Origin: Anaeramoeba flamelloides
Lineage: Eukaryota; Metamonada; Anaeramoebidae
Direction of reading: 5' to 3'
NCBI GenBank assembly: GCA_027625915.1
Contig: JANTQA010000032.1
Coordinates: forward strand, 1,426,001-1,490,000
DNA: 64,000 nt
Shown here: positions 24,099 through 36,559 of the stretch, piece after piece
Position numbering within the stretch: position 1 is the first letter of the stretch
Layout: every line of letters starts with the position of its first letter
Translations under genes and position numbers: made by a program
Notes under the pieces: generated by a model
Told to the model about the DNA's origin: nothing
Database searches by the model: none
What the model saw: the letters and a program-made list of their open reading frames with translations, nothing else

Positions 24099-24295
24099 CA
24101 GTCAATTTCACTTTTAAGGCACAAACTTTCAACGAAATTTAAGGCACAAAAAAATCTCGAATTAAGGCACAAAATTTGGAATTTTATTTTTTTACAAATT
24201 ATTTTACTAGAATTTGAAGTTTGTGCCTTAATTCGAGATTTTTATTGTGCCTTAAATTTCGTTAAAAGTTTGTGTCTTAAAAGTGAAACTGACTG
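24099..24295. mobile_element. Palindromic TA-flanked MITE, copy 5 (well preserved)
   Basis: 197 bp, TA on both sides (24097-24098, 24296-24297), starting CAGTCAATTTCACTTTTAAG and ending AAAAGTGAAACTGACTG. The loop is reversed relative to copy 4 (TTTACTAGAATTTGAA). Only 71 bp separate the two copies. Confidence 0.88.
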
Positions 24296-25376
24296 TATTT
24301 TCTCTTTTACTTCTGTTCATCCATCTTGACTCTATAAAGAACTCAATTTATTTTATTAATAATTACTTTTTAAAAAATAGTTCTTATTCTTTTCTATTAT
24401 TTTGTTTGACTCTGACAAAAAATTTTGGAATGATAATTTGGAAACACTTCAAAAAACTTCAAATTCAACAAAAAAAAGGGGGTGTCAACTCAAAAAGTAG
24501 ATTCATGGAAAAAAAGAATGGTACAAGAAAAGAAAGAAAATCTTTAATTATGAGTAAAGCATATTTTGCATATTTTTTTCGAATCAAACTGTTTTTTTAT
24601 GCAAATCCAAAAAAACCTAACCAGGTTGATTTTTCAAATTATTTTTTGTCCGTCTTCCACAAATAGAACAAAGTTTTACTTTCTTGTTTATATTTTTTTT
24701 TATTTTTTGTATTTTTGCTAAAAGTTTGAAAAAAACAACTTTCTAAAAAGTGAAAAAATTGAAAAATTTTTTATTTCTATAAAAAAAATTTCTAAATTTA
24801 ATGATTTTAATTTATCGAGATTCCATTACTATACAAAGAAGTCTTTCACTTTGATTTCAAATCTAAGTAATTGGCAAAAAAATTCTAAATCTCGATTAAA
24901 TTTACCTTAAAAAATTTATTATAGACTATTCCCTTAAATAATAAATATTAGCAAAGAGATTTTTGATTGAACCAATTTTTTTTAGAAATCAAAATTTTTG
25001 AAAAAATTATTCAAAGAAAGATATGACCCTAAGACCCAAAAATCTCTAAAAATGGAAAACTGATCAAATACCTCCCATTAAAAAAATTAAAAAAACAAAA
25101 CGAAAAAATTTAAATAAATAAAGTTTCAATTCAACTTTTACTTGAAAATATTTTTTACAAAAATCATTTAATTCAATGTTGAAATTATGTATATTTTTAA
25201 ATACAATATCTAATTTTAACTCATTTACTAAAACAAATTCTAAATTATGGGAATTTTATTTTCACAAAAGGCACTAATTTGGTCTTCAAATGTTTTTTTT
25301 AATTAAAAGGTACAATTAAAAAAAAAGTTCAAATAACAAGATAAACTCTCTGGAAAAATCTTCTAATTTAATATAA

Positions 25377-26535
25377 CTGTTGAGAGAAAAATGTTGGACT
25401 CAGAAAAATGGTTGGGCACCATTTTTCATTGGAAACATTACTGAAAATGATTTTTAATTTCAATCGTTTGTGAAATAACTAAAGAAAATTACAATAATCT
25501 ACTTATTAGAATAACGATTAATGCAATTCTACTTTTTCAAAACCTTATCTCTTATAATCTAAAGCAAGTTTAAAAATTACTATTTTCAGAATTAATAAAC
25601 AACAGTTCTAAAATTGTGACTCAACTGAAATAATAAATTGAAAAAAAAAAATATCCTTTAGTATTCAAGAACAATTAATTATTAATCTGATTTTTAATTC
25701 GCTTTTGAATTATTCTAAATCTATAAAAGCCTGACATTGTAAAAATTAAAAAAAAAATTAAAACAAAAACTAATAAAAAGTGAGTCACAATTTTTGAAAT
25801 GAGCATTACCAATTTTTTATTTCTGAACTTTCCCTATAAAAAAGTTGAACAACAAGATTTTTTATGAATAATTAAATTCATTTTAAAAGACATTAAATAG
25901 CCTCATTTTTCTTAGTGATTATTTGTCTTTTTGAAGATCTCTTTTTTTTTTCCACTCGATCTTTTGCAAAAAAAAAAAAAAAAGAAAAAGAAAAACAAAA
26001 AAACTAAAATTTGCAAAATTAAAACAAAAATTTACACAATTCGAAAAAATAATTCTGTATCGAAAAATTTGAAAAAGAAAAACAAAAATTTGAAAAATTA
26101 GAACTAAAATTTACACAATTCGAAAAAATAAATCTGTATCGAAAAATTTGAAAAAGAAAATCCATTTAGCAAAATTAGAAAAAATGATTTTGATCTAAAA
26201 AATTGAAAATATTTTTTAGATAAGAATACTGGAATAAACCCTCAAAACAACTTCCATTGACATAATTAAATGAGTCAAAATTTTTGGAAAAAAGTTTACT
26301 AAACTTTACTAAAACTTTGATTTTTGTTAAAATGGCAAGATCCACTTTAGTTATCAATCATTTATATGAGTATTCTGAACATACGATAGATTTATGAACT
26401 TGTAACACATTTAAACCTGGATTTATATAAAATTCACTTAGTTATCAATTGGATTTGATTTTCAATTTTACTAATGTTCCCAATTAAAAATAGTACCCAA
26501 CCATTTTTCTGTGTCTAAAATTTTTCACATAGCAG
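25377..26535. mobile_element. CTGTTGAGAG-end element, long form (1.16 kb)
   Basis: Left end CTGTTGAGAGAAAAATGTTG matches the left end of 33325-33782. The right end (AACCATTTTTCTGTGTCTAA ... CACATAGCAG) is a degraded match to the right end. The outer ~230 bp on each side are collinear with the short copy. The central ~690 bp (25606-26293) is absent there but related to 42005-42478. Flanks TAA and TCA no longer match. No long frame survives, so any transposase is absent or eroded. Family placement is open; a three-base TTA-type duplication in the short copy would suit PIF/Harbinger. Confidence 0.7.
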
Positions 26536-26837
26536 TCACACCCTTTTCATTATTTGAAAATTTCCTTTTTTTCTTTTAGTAAATTTTTCTATTTTTATTT
26601 TTCATTTGTATTTTTATTGTTATTGAAATTTTTATTTACTTGGTTATTTTATTTCAATTATTTTTAAATTATCTCTCTGATAAATAACAGATTCATTCTA
26701 AAAATATAGACGACAATATATATAAAAATATCATATTTTTTATTAGTGTTTTTCAAAAATAAATTTAAAAACACAAATGAAAGGATAAAAAAAGATAAGG
26801 AGGTATCTTTCTGCTAAATAGAAATTTTCTTTAAATA

Positions 26838-27031
26838 TAGTCAGTACCACTATTAAGACACAAACTTTGAACGAAATTTTAGGCACAAAAAAATTCCCAA
26901 ATTAAGGAACAAAATTCAAATCCTAGTAAAATTATTTGTATAAAAAAAAATCCAAATTTTGTACCTTAATTTGAGATTTGTTTTGCCTTAAATTTCGTTG
27001 AAAGTTTGTGTCTTAAATTGGAAAATGACTG
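26838..27031. mobile_element. Palindromic TA-flanked MITE, copy 6
   Basis: 194 bp, first base changed (TAGTCAGTACCAC), last bases AATGACTG, TA on both flanks (26836-26837, 27032-27033). Arms GACACAAACTTTGAACGAAA and TTTCGTTGAAAGTTTGTGTC pair well. Forward loop. Confidence 0.82.
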
Positions 27032-27198
27032 TAGTTGAAAATGTTTTGCTAAAGAAAAAGAAAATAAAATTTTTTTATGAAAATCATAAATATAAATAAA
27101 CTAGAAGCCCAAACACCGATTTGTTGTTACTTTTCTATTTCTAGGAGCCTAATCTGTATAAGAAAAAAAATAATATTTTAATATGAAAAAGAAATGGT

Positions 27199-27600
27199 AC
27201 ACAAAAAGACAAGGAAAATTTTTTTCACAAAAAAATCTCCAAATTTTTTATTTTTGAAATACACTCCCATAATAAACTTTATTATACATACCAATTTTGA
27301 AAAAGGTTTAACACTTTATTAGATATTAATAGGAATTGACAAAAAAATGAAATTTTTTAGTAATATTTTTTTTCATTTTTTTATTGTAAAATTTTTTTAT
27401 TTTTTAATTGACTTAGTAGAGAGATTAGTTTAAAGTATTTTTTTAATAGTCTAAAAACAATCACATTTTTCAATTTTATATTTACCCGAAATATTTCATT
27501 CAAAAGATATAGCTAAATTAAAAGGAAATGTTGATTTTTTTCTGTTTTTGGTATATTTTTTATCATTTTATTAATTTTTTTTGCATGTTTGAGTTTATAT
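27199..27600 (+). repeat. ~400-bp dispersed direct duplicate, unit 2
   Basis: Partner of 21537-21930, same orientation, 5.7 kb away. The shared order of motifs is described at that entry. It starts about 170 bp after the MITE at 26838, while unit 1 has no MITE there, so the MITE insertion is independent. Confidence 0.55.
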
Positions 27601-29416
27601 ATTTCTAGTGTGTTGAAAAGTACTTAAGTTTTCTCAGTATTTTCTGTTTTATCTATAAAATTCACTGATTTTACCAATCAAAAGAAACCAAAAGAAAAAA
27701 TAACTAACTTCTTTTTTCAATTTGAGAAATAAAAAGAAAATTTCTTAATTTAAAAAAATCTAATTACATTTTTACAGGATTCAAAATAATGTAGGGGGAT
27801 GTTTGTTTTTTTCTAATCAAAATTAAAATAAAAAAAAAATGTAAGGGTAGTTTTATTGTTTGTTCTGATAATCACTAGATTCTTGGAATCAACAGAAAAT
27901 CAAACAAAACTTAAGGTGATTTTTTTATTAATTTGAGAAATAAAGGAATAGAATAATTTTGTTCTTATAATGTCTTGAATTAAAAAAAAAAAATCAAAAA
28001 ATAAAAGAATATTTGTTTTTTAAAATTCTAAAGAATTGGGCAAAATCAAAATTACTCTATATTCTTTTAAATCCGGGAAAACATTACACTAAACACACTA
28101 AGCATAAACCCTCATTATTTAATACAGAAAACAAAATAAATGAATTTTTTTTTTTTTTTACCCTGTTTAATTTTTAAAAATAGATTATTCAAAACAAGTT
28201 GGTTTGTTTTTAATTGGGTCCAAATTCTTGCTCATAAAATAAAGATAAAAAAAAAAAAAATTGATTCCAAAAATAAAGTTTTCACCATAGTTGCTTACCT
28301 TTAAAAGAAGAATTTTTACAAATTATTGATGTTTTTTACACAAAAATTAATTCGTTGTGAAACTATATTAGGTATTAGTATGGGTTTTATGATGTAATAC
28401 ATTTACTGTGTGTCTTATTTAGATTATTTTACAGTTTTTCTATTATTTCATCTTGAGAAAAACATTTATATATAAAAAAAAAAAAAAAAATTTCTTTTTC
28501 TATTTGACACTACTTTGAATTGGTGAATGTAAAGATATTTTTAAATTATATATTTTATTGAATTCTTAACTTAGTAATCTTATTTAGATCCACATTTGAG
28601 AGATTTTCCAAATTTTTCACAATAATATCATTCACCATTTAATAAATGCACATTTTTTACGTTGAATTTTCAACGATCATGTTTTTTAAACAAGGACTTG
28701 AAATTATAAAAATTTTTTTATTCAAGTCAACTAAAAAGGGAAAATATCTCATTAATTTAACTCTTTCTATTCGAATTTTTGGTTAAAATTCATTTTTCTT
28801 AAATTTGAATTGAACAGCATTTTTTTGAATTATTGTAATTCTCAATTAATAATTGGAAAATTTTTATTTCAAAAACCCTAAATTGTGTTTCATCTCGGTA
28901 ACGAAAAAAGTTAAAATCATCTTGACACAATTTTATTAAAAAAATAAAGAACTGTTCGTTTTTTCGTTTGACACATCCTTATTGGACTTTTTGAGATCAA
29001 ATCAAAGTTTTTGAAATTGGACTTTAATAGTAATAAGACAAGATCTAATTTCAAAATTGAGTTTTCTGATCTATTTTTTGATGATTGTTCGGGGTATTAC
29101 ATAAAATGGTACCTTTCCATACGTTTTTACATTTTGGGATAATAACGATATCCAGAACTTTTTTAAAATTATTTTAATAACAAAAATAACGCAAAAAAAT
29201 GTAAAAATAGGTTGATTTATATTTATTTGCCTTCTTTTGAACTTCAAAATTCTATGAAAATTGATTATTTATTTTGAGGATTAATTCTCTACAATATTTT
29301 CCTGGTTTATGATTGATTTTATTCTTCATTAAAAAAAAAAATTGAAAAAAAAATTGATAAATCGAATAAATTGAATGTTTTTTTTTTTTTTTTTTTTTGG
29401 TTGATCGGATAAATGT

Positions 29417-29733
29417 TTATCTATTACTTCTTGCAACTCTTTCAATTTCGTCTTTCTTTTTGACTGCAAAACTTGTTGAGTTTCCTTTAGCTGCATTAAT
29501 TAATTCATCAGCTAAACATTCTGAAATTGATTTGGTGTTTCTAAAGGCAGCTTTTCTTGCCTATAAGTAATTGTTAACATCATAATTTGTTAAGGGTAGT
29601 TTGGTGTGATGTGTGTTGAAGAAAGATTAAAAAAAAAAAAAAAAAAAAAAAAATTAAAAAAAAAGAACAATTTGAGTTTTAAAGAATGAGGTTCTGACAC
29701 AAAAGCCATAACTTTAAAAAGTTATACTTAATC

Positions 29734-29792
<59 letters not shown>

Positions 29793-30533
29793 AACAAAAA
29801 AATAATTAACAAATAAAAAGAAAATAAACAAAAAAAAAATTAACAAATAAAAAGATAAAACATAAAAGGAAACTTACACCAAAACAGAGATAATAGATTC
29901 CGATATTTACTCTTCTTAATGGAGAGACATCAACAGCTTGTCTTCTTGCACCACCACCTTTTCCAACACGGGTGGTATCTTCACGTGGGCCTGAATTAGT
30001 AATGGCGTCTAATAAAACTTGGATTGGGTTTTCTTCTGTGATTAAATTGATAATTTCAAAAGTGTGTTTAAGGATTCTGATTGCCATCATTTTTTTACCA
30101 GCGTTTCTTCCGTGCATCATTAAAGAGCATACAAACCTTTCAACAATTGGGCACTTGATCTTTCTAAATGGCTTTACTTGCCATCTTCCAGAAGAGTGAG
30201 TTAAAAATCTTCTTGAGTTTGGTTTCCATGACATTTGATCTTCAAGTGACATATCGGAGACCTGACAGATTTTAATATTGTGGTTTTATTGATTTGTTGT
30301 GTCAAAAGCATTCAAAGGAAAGAAAAGAAAAAAGAAAAAAAATTAGATCGATCCTTTCTTTTTGTTTTTCGAATTGCAAGAACAAAAAAGAAAAATTTTT
30401 AAAAATTAATAGATCAAATTACCTTAAGACCTTCGTAACTCCATTTTCCAAAAAGTTTGATCTCGGTGGCTGATTCTAATTCAATTTCTGGTTCTTTTTG
30501 AGTTTCGGATTCTTGTTCTTCGTATTGAGTCAT
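29417..30533 (-). CDS. RPS5: 40S ribosomal protein S5 (uS7), 212 aa, three exons
   Basis: Small-subunit head protein contacting 18S rRNA near the E site and exit channel. Exons on the minus strand: 30533-30423 (37 codons, MTQYEEQE...[13 protein letters not shown]), 30261-29878 (128 codons) and 29560-29417 (47 codons plus TAA). All junctions are GT-AG in phase 0 (donors GTAATT and GTAAGT; acceptors GTCAG and TATAG). Diagnostic blocks are [80 protein letters not shown] and the terminus [14 protein letters not shown]. Length fits the eukaryotic family (about 200-210 aa). The substitution of GKGGGARRQ for the usual GxAGTVRRQ is mild. Intron 2 carries a very long T tract (52 nt in the transcript sense). 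Identity is certain. Confidence 0.98.
29739..29790. repeat. 52-nt A homopolymer inside RPS5 intron 2
   Basis: Fifty-two uninterrupted A on the plus strand, so U52 in the RPS5 pre-mRNA, 88 bases into the 317-bp intron from its donor. A second run of 25 A lies at 29629-29653, nearer the acceptor. Confidence 0.9.
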
Positions 30534-33177
30534 TGTTTAAAAAAAAGTGAAAACAATAAAAAAAAATGAAAATCTTGTTCAACACTTAAAAATCTTTTAC
30601 CCTTTACAAACAGTTCAGCCTTTTGAAAACTATCAGACCATTTAATAACTTTTCAAACAATTAAAAAATCTCCAAAGCTTTGCTAAAGCCATTAGATATT
30701 TGGTACTTTGATTTGAAGAATAACTGATGAACAATTTTCACTTTCATTTCCTTTACCTTATTATTGTTCTTCAAAATGAAGAGAATGTAATTTGTGGACT
30801 CTATTTCTTTAAATGGTACTTTTTTGTGGAATTCAATTCTATATTTTTGGTACACAATGAATCCTAAAAGAAGGTTATATTTCACAAGTTAAAAAAAGAG
30901 TTTCTCTGTTGAAACTGTAAACTATTTTTATTTCCAATCGAGATGGTCTTGAAGATTTGTTTAATTATTCAAAACATCTCAAAGTTGTTTGATAAGCTAC
31001 ATTTCCAATTTACTATTTGTTGCAAAATAAAGGTAACAAAATTTTCTTTTATCTTTACAAACAAAGGTTTTATAAAATCCTGAAAAATTTCAATTTCTTA
31101 ATTCAATAAATCAGTATAAATTATATATTTCCTCTTTTCGAATTGGAGACCTTGGACGATTTCGTTTAGTACCTCAGAGATGGGATTATTTTTTGAAAAG
31201 CTGAATGAAAATTTTGATCTTTTAATTTTAATAATTAAAAGGAATATCATTTTAAGAAGGAAGAACAAGAAATTAAAAAATACCAAACTGATTTAATGGA
31301 TGTACAAGAGAGCAAAATATCAAAAAATGATTTCTAAAAAAAAAAACTTTGAATTATTCCTTTTAAATAATTTTTCTTATAATAAACACTATTGATTAAT
31401 AGGAGATCTTTGATCAAAATTTGTTTTTCAGATATTTTACAAAAAAAGTTAAAATAATTGATCCCCTCTTTGAAAGATACTTATTAAATTTAAAATACTT
31501 TTGAAAGATATAATTATGGACCCTTTATTGAGAAAAACCAAATATTTCAAATTTTTCACTATTAAATATCAAAAAAATTGAAAAAGGGACTGGACACTTG
31601 AATTTTTTAACTATTAAACAAATATTTTATGATTTGATTTGGAAATGTATTTTTTTTTTGATTTTTCGTTAGTTTTTTTTAAATCGGAGATAATAAAAGA
31701 TCATTTTATTGGGATTTTTGGTTTATTCCAAAAAGTAAAAAAAAAACGGTTGTCAGGGTTTTTAACTAAAATAATTATACCACAATATTTCAGTTTTTTT
31801 AGACCAATTAAGAACATAAATAACCTTCTGGTTTTATCTATTCAAAAAAAAAAAACAACCCAAAGTCAAATTAAACTAGAATTCAATAACCAAGTGATTT
31901 AAAATGTTTTTCATTTAAAAATTTCTTTTTATATTGAATAAAGTTTTTTAAAAATTATAAGATTATTAACAACAATAAATACAATTACCCACCCCCCACT
32001 ACAATCAAGTTTTGAAATGTTAATTAGATTCCTAAATAGACTTTATTAATTCTGACATAAAGCTAAAATATATATTAGTTTGATTTAAATTAAAAATTTC
32101 GATTTTATTTTGTCATTTTTTTCATTGGTAATTTTTTTTTCTGAAAAACTGGATTTATAACCTTGATTTGTAAAATATCTACATAAATAATTTTTTTCAA
32201 ATATCTCTTTTTAACCTAATTTATTTATTAGAAACACAGTTATTTAAATTTGATAATTACCAAATGTTTATTTTGTTTTATTTTATTTTGTTTTATTTTA
32301 TTTTATTTTTTTTTTTTGATATTTAACTCTCGTATTCATCTGTGAAATTATTGTTGCAATTCTTATTTTTTTTCTTCCTTCTTAAAAATATTGATAACCA
32401 GAAAGGCATGTTTAATAAAAATAATAATTTTTTACAAAATATTTTTATCTTGTTATATTTTTGGCAATATCCCGAATCAAATATTAATATTTCTTTAAAC
32501 AATTGGAAAAGGTAAATAAAAAAGACTGAAACAAATGTAAATAATTACTTTTATGGTTGATTAACAAAAATTAAAAATATTGAAAAATAACAATAATAAT
32601 AACCAGAATGAAAATAAAGATAAGTAAATATAAAATGAAACAAAATAAAAAAAGCAATGTTATCATTGATATCCGAAAATGACCAGAAAAACCACAATAC
32701 TTTAGGTTAATGTTTTTATTCTTTTGATAACTAGCCTGAGACATTCAATTTTTATGTTAATTTATTAATTAATTTGGTTATATCTTTCTATTTTCTTTAT
32801 CTTTTTTATTTACAAGTTACTAATAATTTTATATTTTGATATTAATAATTAAAAACTTGATCATTTCCACCCGTAATACTTCTTTCCCAAATAATTTTTA
32901 CAAAAACTTCAGTTTTACAATATATAATTCTTTGTTCAATTTTTTTGTTCTCATCCAACAAATTTTCACTCGATTTAATATAATAAAAATTTTCCATTAA
33001 ACCCCTATGATATCAAAAATTAATTTCTAAATCAACATATCTAGCACAATAAAAGTACCCCACTCCCTGTTTAACTTTTGGGATTACCCATAAAAACTTT
33101 TCTAAGAGATATCCACTTATTAAAAATCTTCTAGAAAATTTAATTAAAAATTCAAAAAAAAAAAAATTACGGTACAA

Positions 33178-34715
33178 CAAGTGTAAATATGGATTGTTGT
33201 TAAAAAGTAAAATTCAAGTATTACAAGACCGAACTTACTTTTAATTATATTTTCAGAAATGAATTATTGTTTTTAAAAGTTTGATCATTTTTTTCCATTT
33301 TGAAATTTTTTTTTTTTATATTTACTGTTGAGAGAAAAATGTTGGACACAGAAAAATAGTTGGACAGCATTTTTAATTGGGAACCTTACTGAAAATGATT
33401 TTTAATTTCAATCGTTTGTGAAATAACTAAAGAAAATAACAATAATCTACTTATTAGAATATCCATTAATGTAATTCTACTTTTTCAAAACCTTATCTCT
33501 GATACCCTAAAGCAAGTTTAAAAATTACCATTTTCAGAATTAATAGTAAACTTTACTACAACTTGGATTTTTGTCAAAATAGCATGATCTACTTTAGTTA
33601 TCAACCATTCAAATGAGTATTCTAGACACACCACAGATTAATGAACTTTGAACACCTTTAAACCTGGATTTATATAAAATTTACCTAGTTATCAATAGGA
33701 TTTGATTTTCAATTTTACTAATGTCCCCAATTAAAAAAGGAGTCCAACCATTTTTCTGTGTCCAACATTTTTCTCTCAACAGTTATTGATTTTTGTCAAT
33801 TTTTTTTTTTTTCTAAAAAGTCAATTTGAAAAAAAAATATGTTTGCTCCAAATTGATATTAAGAAAAGTACCACTTTGTATGTTACTATTAAAATGAATA
33901 AATTCAAAATTCAAAAATCTTAATGTCAATAATTTTAATTTTCTAAAGAAATCGAGAAAATTTTCACTATGACATTCCTATGAAAGGGGAATAAAAATTT
34001 TTTACATTTTTTTTGAAATGTATTGTTTGTTTTGGCTTTTCCTTTATGATTATGAACTCGAATATGAAGTTTATTATTCCTCTTATTTCTAAATAATCTT
34101 TTTTTTTTTTGGTTTATTCTATAAAATAAAGTGAATTTTTCATTTTTAACTAAACCCCAATTCAAAAATTTTAACATGTCAAAACTTGATTTTTTTGAAA
34201 AAAAAAAAAAATTATATAACCAATTCTAGAAGATTTATCAAATTAGAACCTTATACTAATTGAAATGTTAACACTTGTTTATAAATTACAATACTCACAA
34301 AACAAAAAATAGATAATTATCAATACAAATAAATCAAGGGTGTGTTTAATATTTCGGAGAGAGCAAAACAAAAAAATACATTGGAAAATTTGTTTGAATT
34401 CTATTCGGAATATTGATCAATCAAATGGTTAGACACTATCAACTAATTTTATTTGAGTTCTTCTATTTGGAACAACTCGATTTTAACTTAATATCAATCG
34501 TTGAAAAAAATATTTTGATTGAACGAAACAGGCTTCTTAATTCAAAAAATGAAATGAAAATAAAAAACTGAAAGATGAAAAAATGATTTTCATATTTTAT
34601 AAAAAATAAAAATTATTTTCAATTTGAATGAAATTGTATTATTTTCATTCTTTGGAACATTTTAGCTGTGTGGAAACTTTTGAATTTTAGTTTAGGTCCC
34701 ATTGAAAGAAATGGA
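33178..34715 (+). repeat. Degenerate ~1-kb interspersed family, copy interrupted by another element
   Basis: Segments before (33178-33310) and after (33850-34715) the nested element match 38305-39300, 40250-40975 and 51185-51790 in the same order. Shared strings include ACTTACTTTTAATTATATTT, ACTAATTGAAATGTTAA, TGTTTATAAATTA, AATTATCAATACAAATAAAT, TTTTATTTGAGTTCTTCTAT and TTGGAACAAC. Boundaries are uncertain and no terminal repeats were found. Confidence 0.6.
33325..33782. mobile_element. CTGTTGAGAG-end element, short form (458 bp) with TTA duplication
   Basis: Near-perfect 41-bp terminal inverted repeats: left CTGTTGAGAGAAAAATGTTG, continuing GACACAGAAAAATAGTTGGAC; the complement of the right end differs by one base. 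Both flanks read TTA (33322-33324, 33783-33785), a three-base duplication of the type made by PIF/Harbinger elements. It is a non-coding, internally deleted relative of 25377-26535, nested in the degenerate repeat at 33178-34715. Confidence 0.85.
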
Positions 34716-34827
34716 ATGTATATTAGAGAAAAATTTCTGATCTTTTCCTATTTATTATAACATTCATTTCTTTTGTTAAATCAATGATTTTAATAATTCA
34801 GTCTCAAAAAAAAAAAAAAAACAGTTA

Positions 34828-35023
34828 AAGTCAGTTCCACTTTTAAGGCACAAACTTTCAACAAAATTTAAGGCACAAAAAAATCTCAAATTAAGGCAAA
34901 AAATTTGTAATTTTTTTTTTTACAATTTATTTTACTAGAAACTGAATTTTATGCCTTAATTTAAAATTTTAATTGTGTCTTAAATTTAGTTGAAAGTTTG
35001 TGCCTTAAAAGTGAAACTGACTC
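34828..35023. mobile_element. Palindromic TA-flanked MITE, copy 7
   Basis: 196 bp, AAGTCAGTTCCACTTTTAAG to GTGAAACTGACTC, TA flanks intact (34826-34827, 35024-35025), loop reversed (TTTACTAGAAACTG). Terminal bases are mutated at both ends. Confidence 0.82.
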
Positions 35024-35729
35024 TAAGGAAAAAAATTGGTAAAATGTACTTTAACCTTTAATAAATTATTGAAAATCAACAAAAATTTATATTTTTCTGA
35101 TCACTGATTATAAATATTTAGTCTTTAGGCTGATAATAATTGGTAGTTAAAACACTTAGATTGTTATAATTTACAAAAAGCTTTGGCTTTGCATAGGGCA
35201 GTAATTTATAACTTTTAATCAAAGTTGTGTAAATACTCTCATTAAAAGCATAAAAACTTTTTTAATTTTCAAAAAATTATGAATTTTTTTTTTATTTTAC
35301 ATTATTAGTAGTGCAAAATGTGATAAAAATGCTTTAAAAACAAAAATTCAGAATTTCTTTCTTACCAATGTAGATAATTATAAGTAAGGTGATATAATAT
35401 TAATTATTTTCAAAAATAATATAAAATACCGCATACTGGTAAATTTAAAAATATAGATAACTATTTTTTAATTTGTCATGTCTTTTATTAAATCTGATAC
35501 TTCATCTTTCCAAAATATTTCATTAAAATGAAAATTTCAAAAATCAAATAATTATGGAAACTTTTTTGAGTATTTTATTAAAAAAATAACTTTAACAAAT
35601 TTTTAAAAAAGAAACTGAAACAAACATTTTCATACCTTTGTTTGAATGTAACAGCACTAGTCAAACATTTTTATTTGTTCAAAATTTCAACTAAAAGAAT
35701 TTAAAAAGTACATGTTTGGAAAATAATCC

Positions 35730-36010
35730 CAGATATGATTTTTAATTGTGAATATTTGGAATATTTTTTGTAATTATAAAATAATTACTTTGATGGAAGA
35801 AACAAACTATGAAAATTCTAATTTATCACTTATTAAAATGATGACTAATTTAAATACACTTGTTCAAAATAATTATAAAATCAATCAAAAAACAGAAAAA
35901 AAATTATCATTTTCAAATTTGAGTAAAACTCATTAAAACTCTATTTTTTTTTCAAAATATTTAGATCTAATTGGGTTATCAAACAATTTAACGATGGTTC
36001 TATATTCGCC
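35730..36010. repeat. Relic of the CTGTTGAGAG (TTA) element family
   Basis: Aligns with 25450-25560 and 33410-33500 through GATTTTTAATTGTGAATATT, CACTTATTAAAATGATGACT and AATTTAAATACACTTGTTCA. The termini are lost. A fainter relative may lie at 43840-44050. Confidence 0.5.
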
Positions 36011-36559
36011 TCATGTTAATCAATTTTTGGTAAGTTTATTCCTGATTTCTAAAATATTTGATTATTTATAAGAAGGAATAAATGAGAACTTTTTCCGATA
36101 TGAAAATAGCCAATAACACCCCAACCAATTTTCAGGTTTGAGATTTTTTGTTAAACCATAAAACAGAAATTGAAAGATTTTGTAAAGTGTACTAAAATAT
36201 CTTCTTCTGAACACAGAAAATAAAAGTCAATTTTATTTTTATTTTCTAACAATCAAAATTTTGAAACATTCTGATTCACCAAAGTATTTTTTTCATTTAT
36301 CTCAACACTGAAAGAAAAGAGTGAATTTCGAACTAAAACTATAAATATTTCTCTCATTTTTCTGAGTACCAAAAAAAAGTTTCTTGTTGTTTTTGGAAAA
36401 AAGAAAAAAAATAATTAAACCTTTTTCAAACACCTTGAAATCTCTCTAGAAAACTGTGGTTTGAACACAAACAAAATTACGGTTAAACAATTGGTATACT
36501 ATTCAAACTTCCTCTTGATTGAAGAATCATTTTTTTACTATTTGTTTTTAATTTAATCC

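Larger units (their letters stand above)
13837..29416. other. 15.6-kb gene-free block rich in mobile-element remains
   Basis: No supported gene. The longest frame (24283-24666, 127 codons) starts inside a MITE end and has non-coding composition. Listed separately are elements at 14261-14840, 14936-15133, 15592-16311, 17923-18116, 19395-19745, 20343-20653, 21537-21930, 23831-24295, 25377-26535, 26838-27031 and 27199-27600. About 23600-23705 and 60625-60735 share another diverged repeat (ACTAGTCTCTAT ... ACAGGT/GGGTTTTCAA). At 21063 the sequence TACAGTGATCAAAATAATGA looks like an orphan Tc1-type terminus. From 27600 to 29400 I see only homopolymer-rich spacer plus a faint foldback relic near 27640-27760. 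Confidence 0.7.
30534..36559. other. 6-kb spacer between divergent RPS5 and Rab5-like genes
   Basis: No supported gene. The frame 30661-30885 (-) (74 codons) is compositionally plausible but short and featureless. Mobile material is at 33178-34715 with a nested element at 33325-33782, a MITE at 34828-35023 and a relic at 35730-36010. 32260-32315 is a TTTTA/TTTTG-type microsatellite. 31685-31770 weakly matches the GGTTTTTTT foldback family. The last 550 bp before the Rab gene show no recognisable promoter element. Confidence 0.7.

Noticed and set aside
24283-24666. 127-codon plus-strand frame
   Set aside because: Its start lies in the end of a MITE, composition is that of AT-rich spacer, and no motif or splice context supports it.
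29629-29790. Long A runs as evidence of a retroposed poly(A) tail
   Set aside because: They lie within an RPS5 intron with no adjacent cDNA-like sequence or target duplication; long A/T runs are common across the window.
30661-30885. 74-codon minus-strand frame upstream of RPS5
   Set aside because: Plausible composition, but no recognisable domain, no supporting exon structure and only 74 codons.
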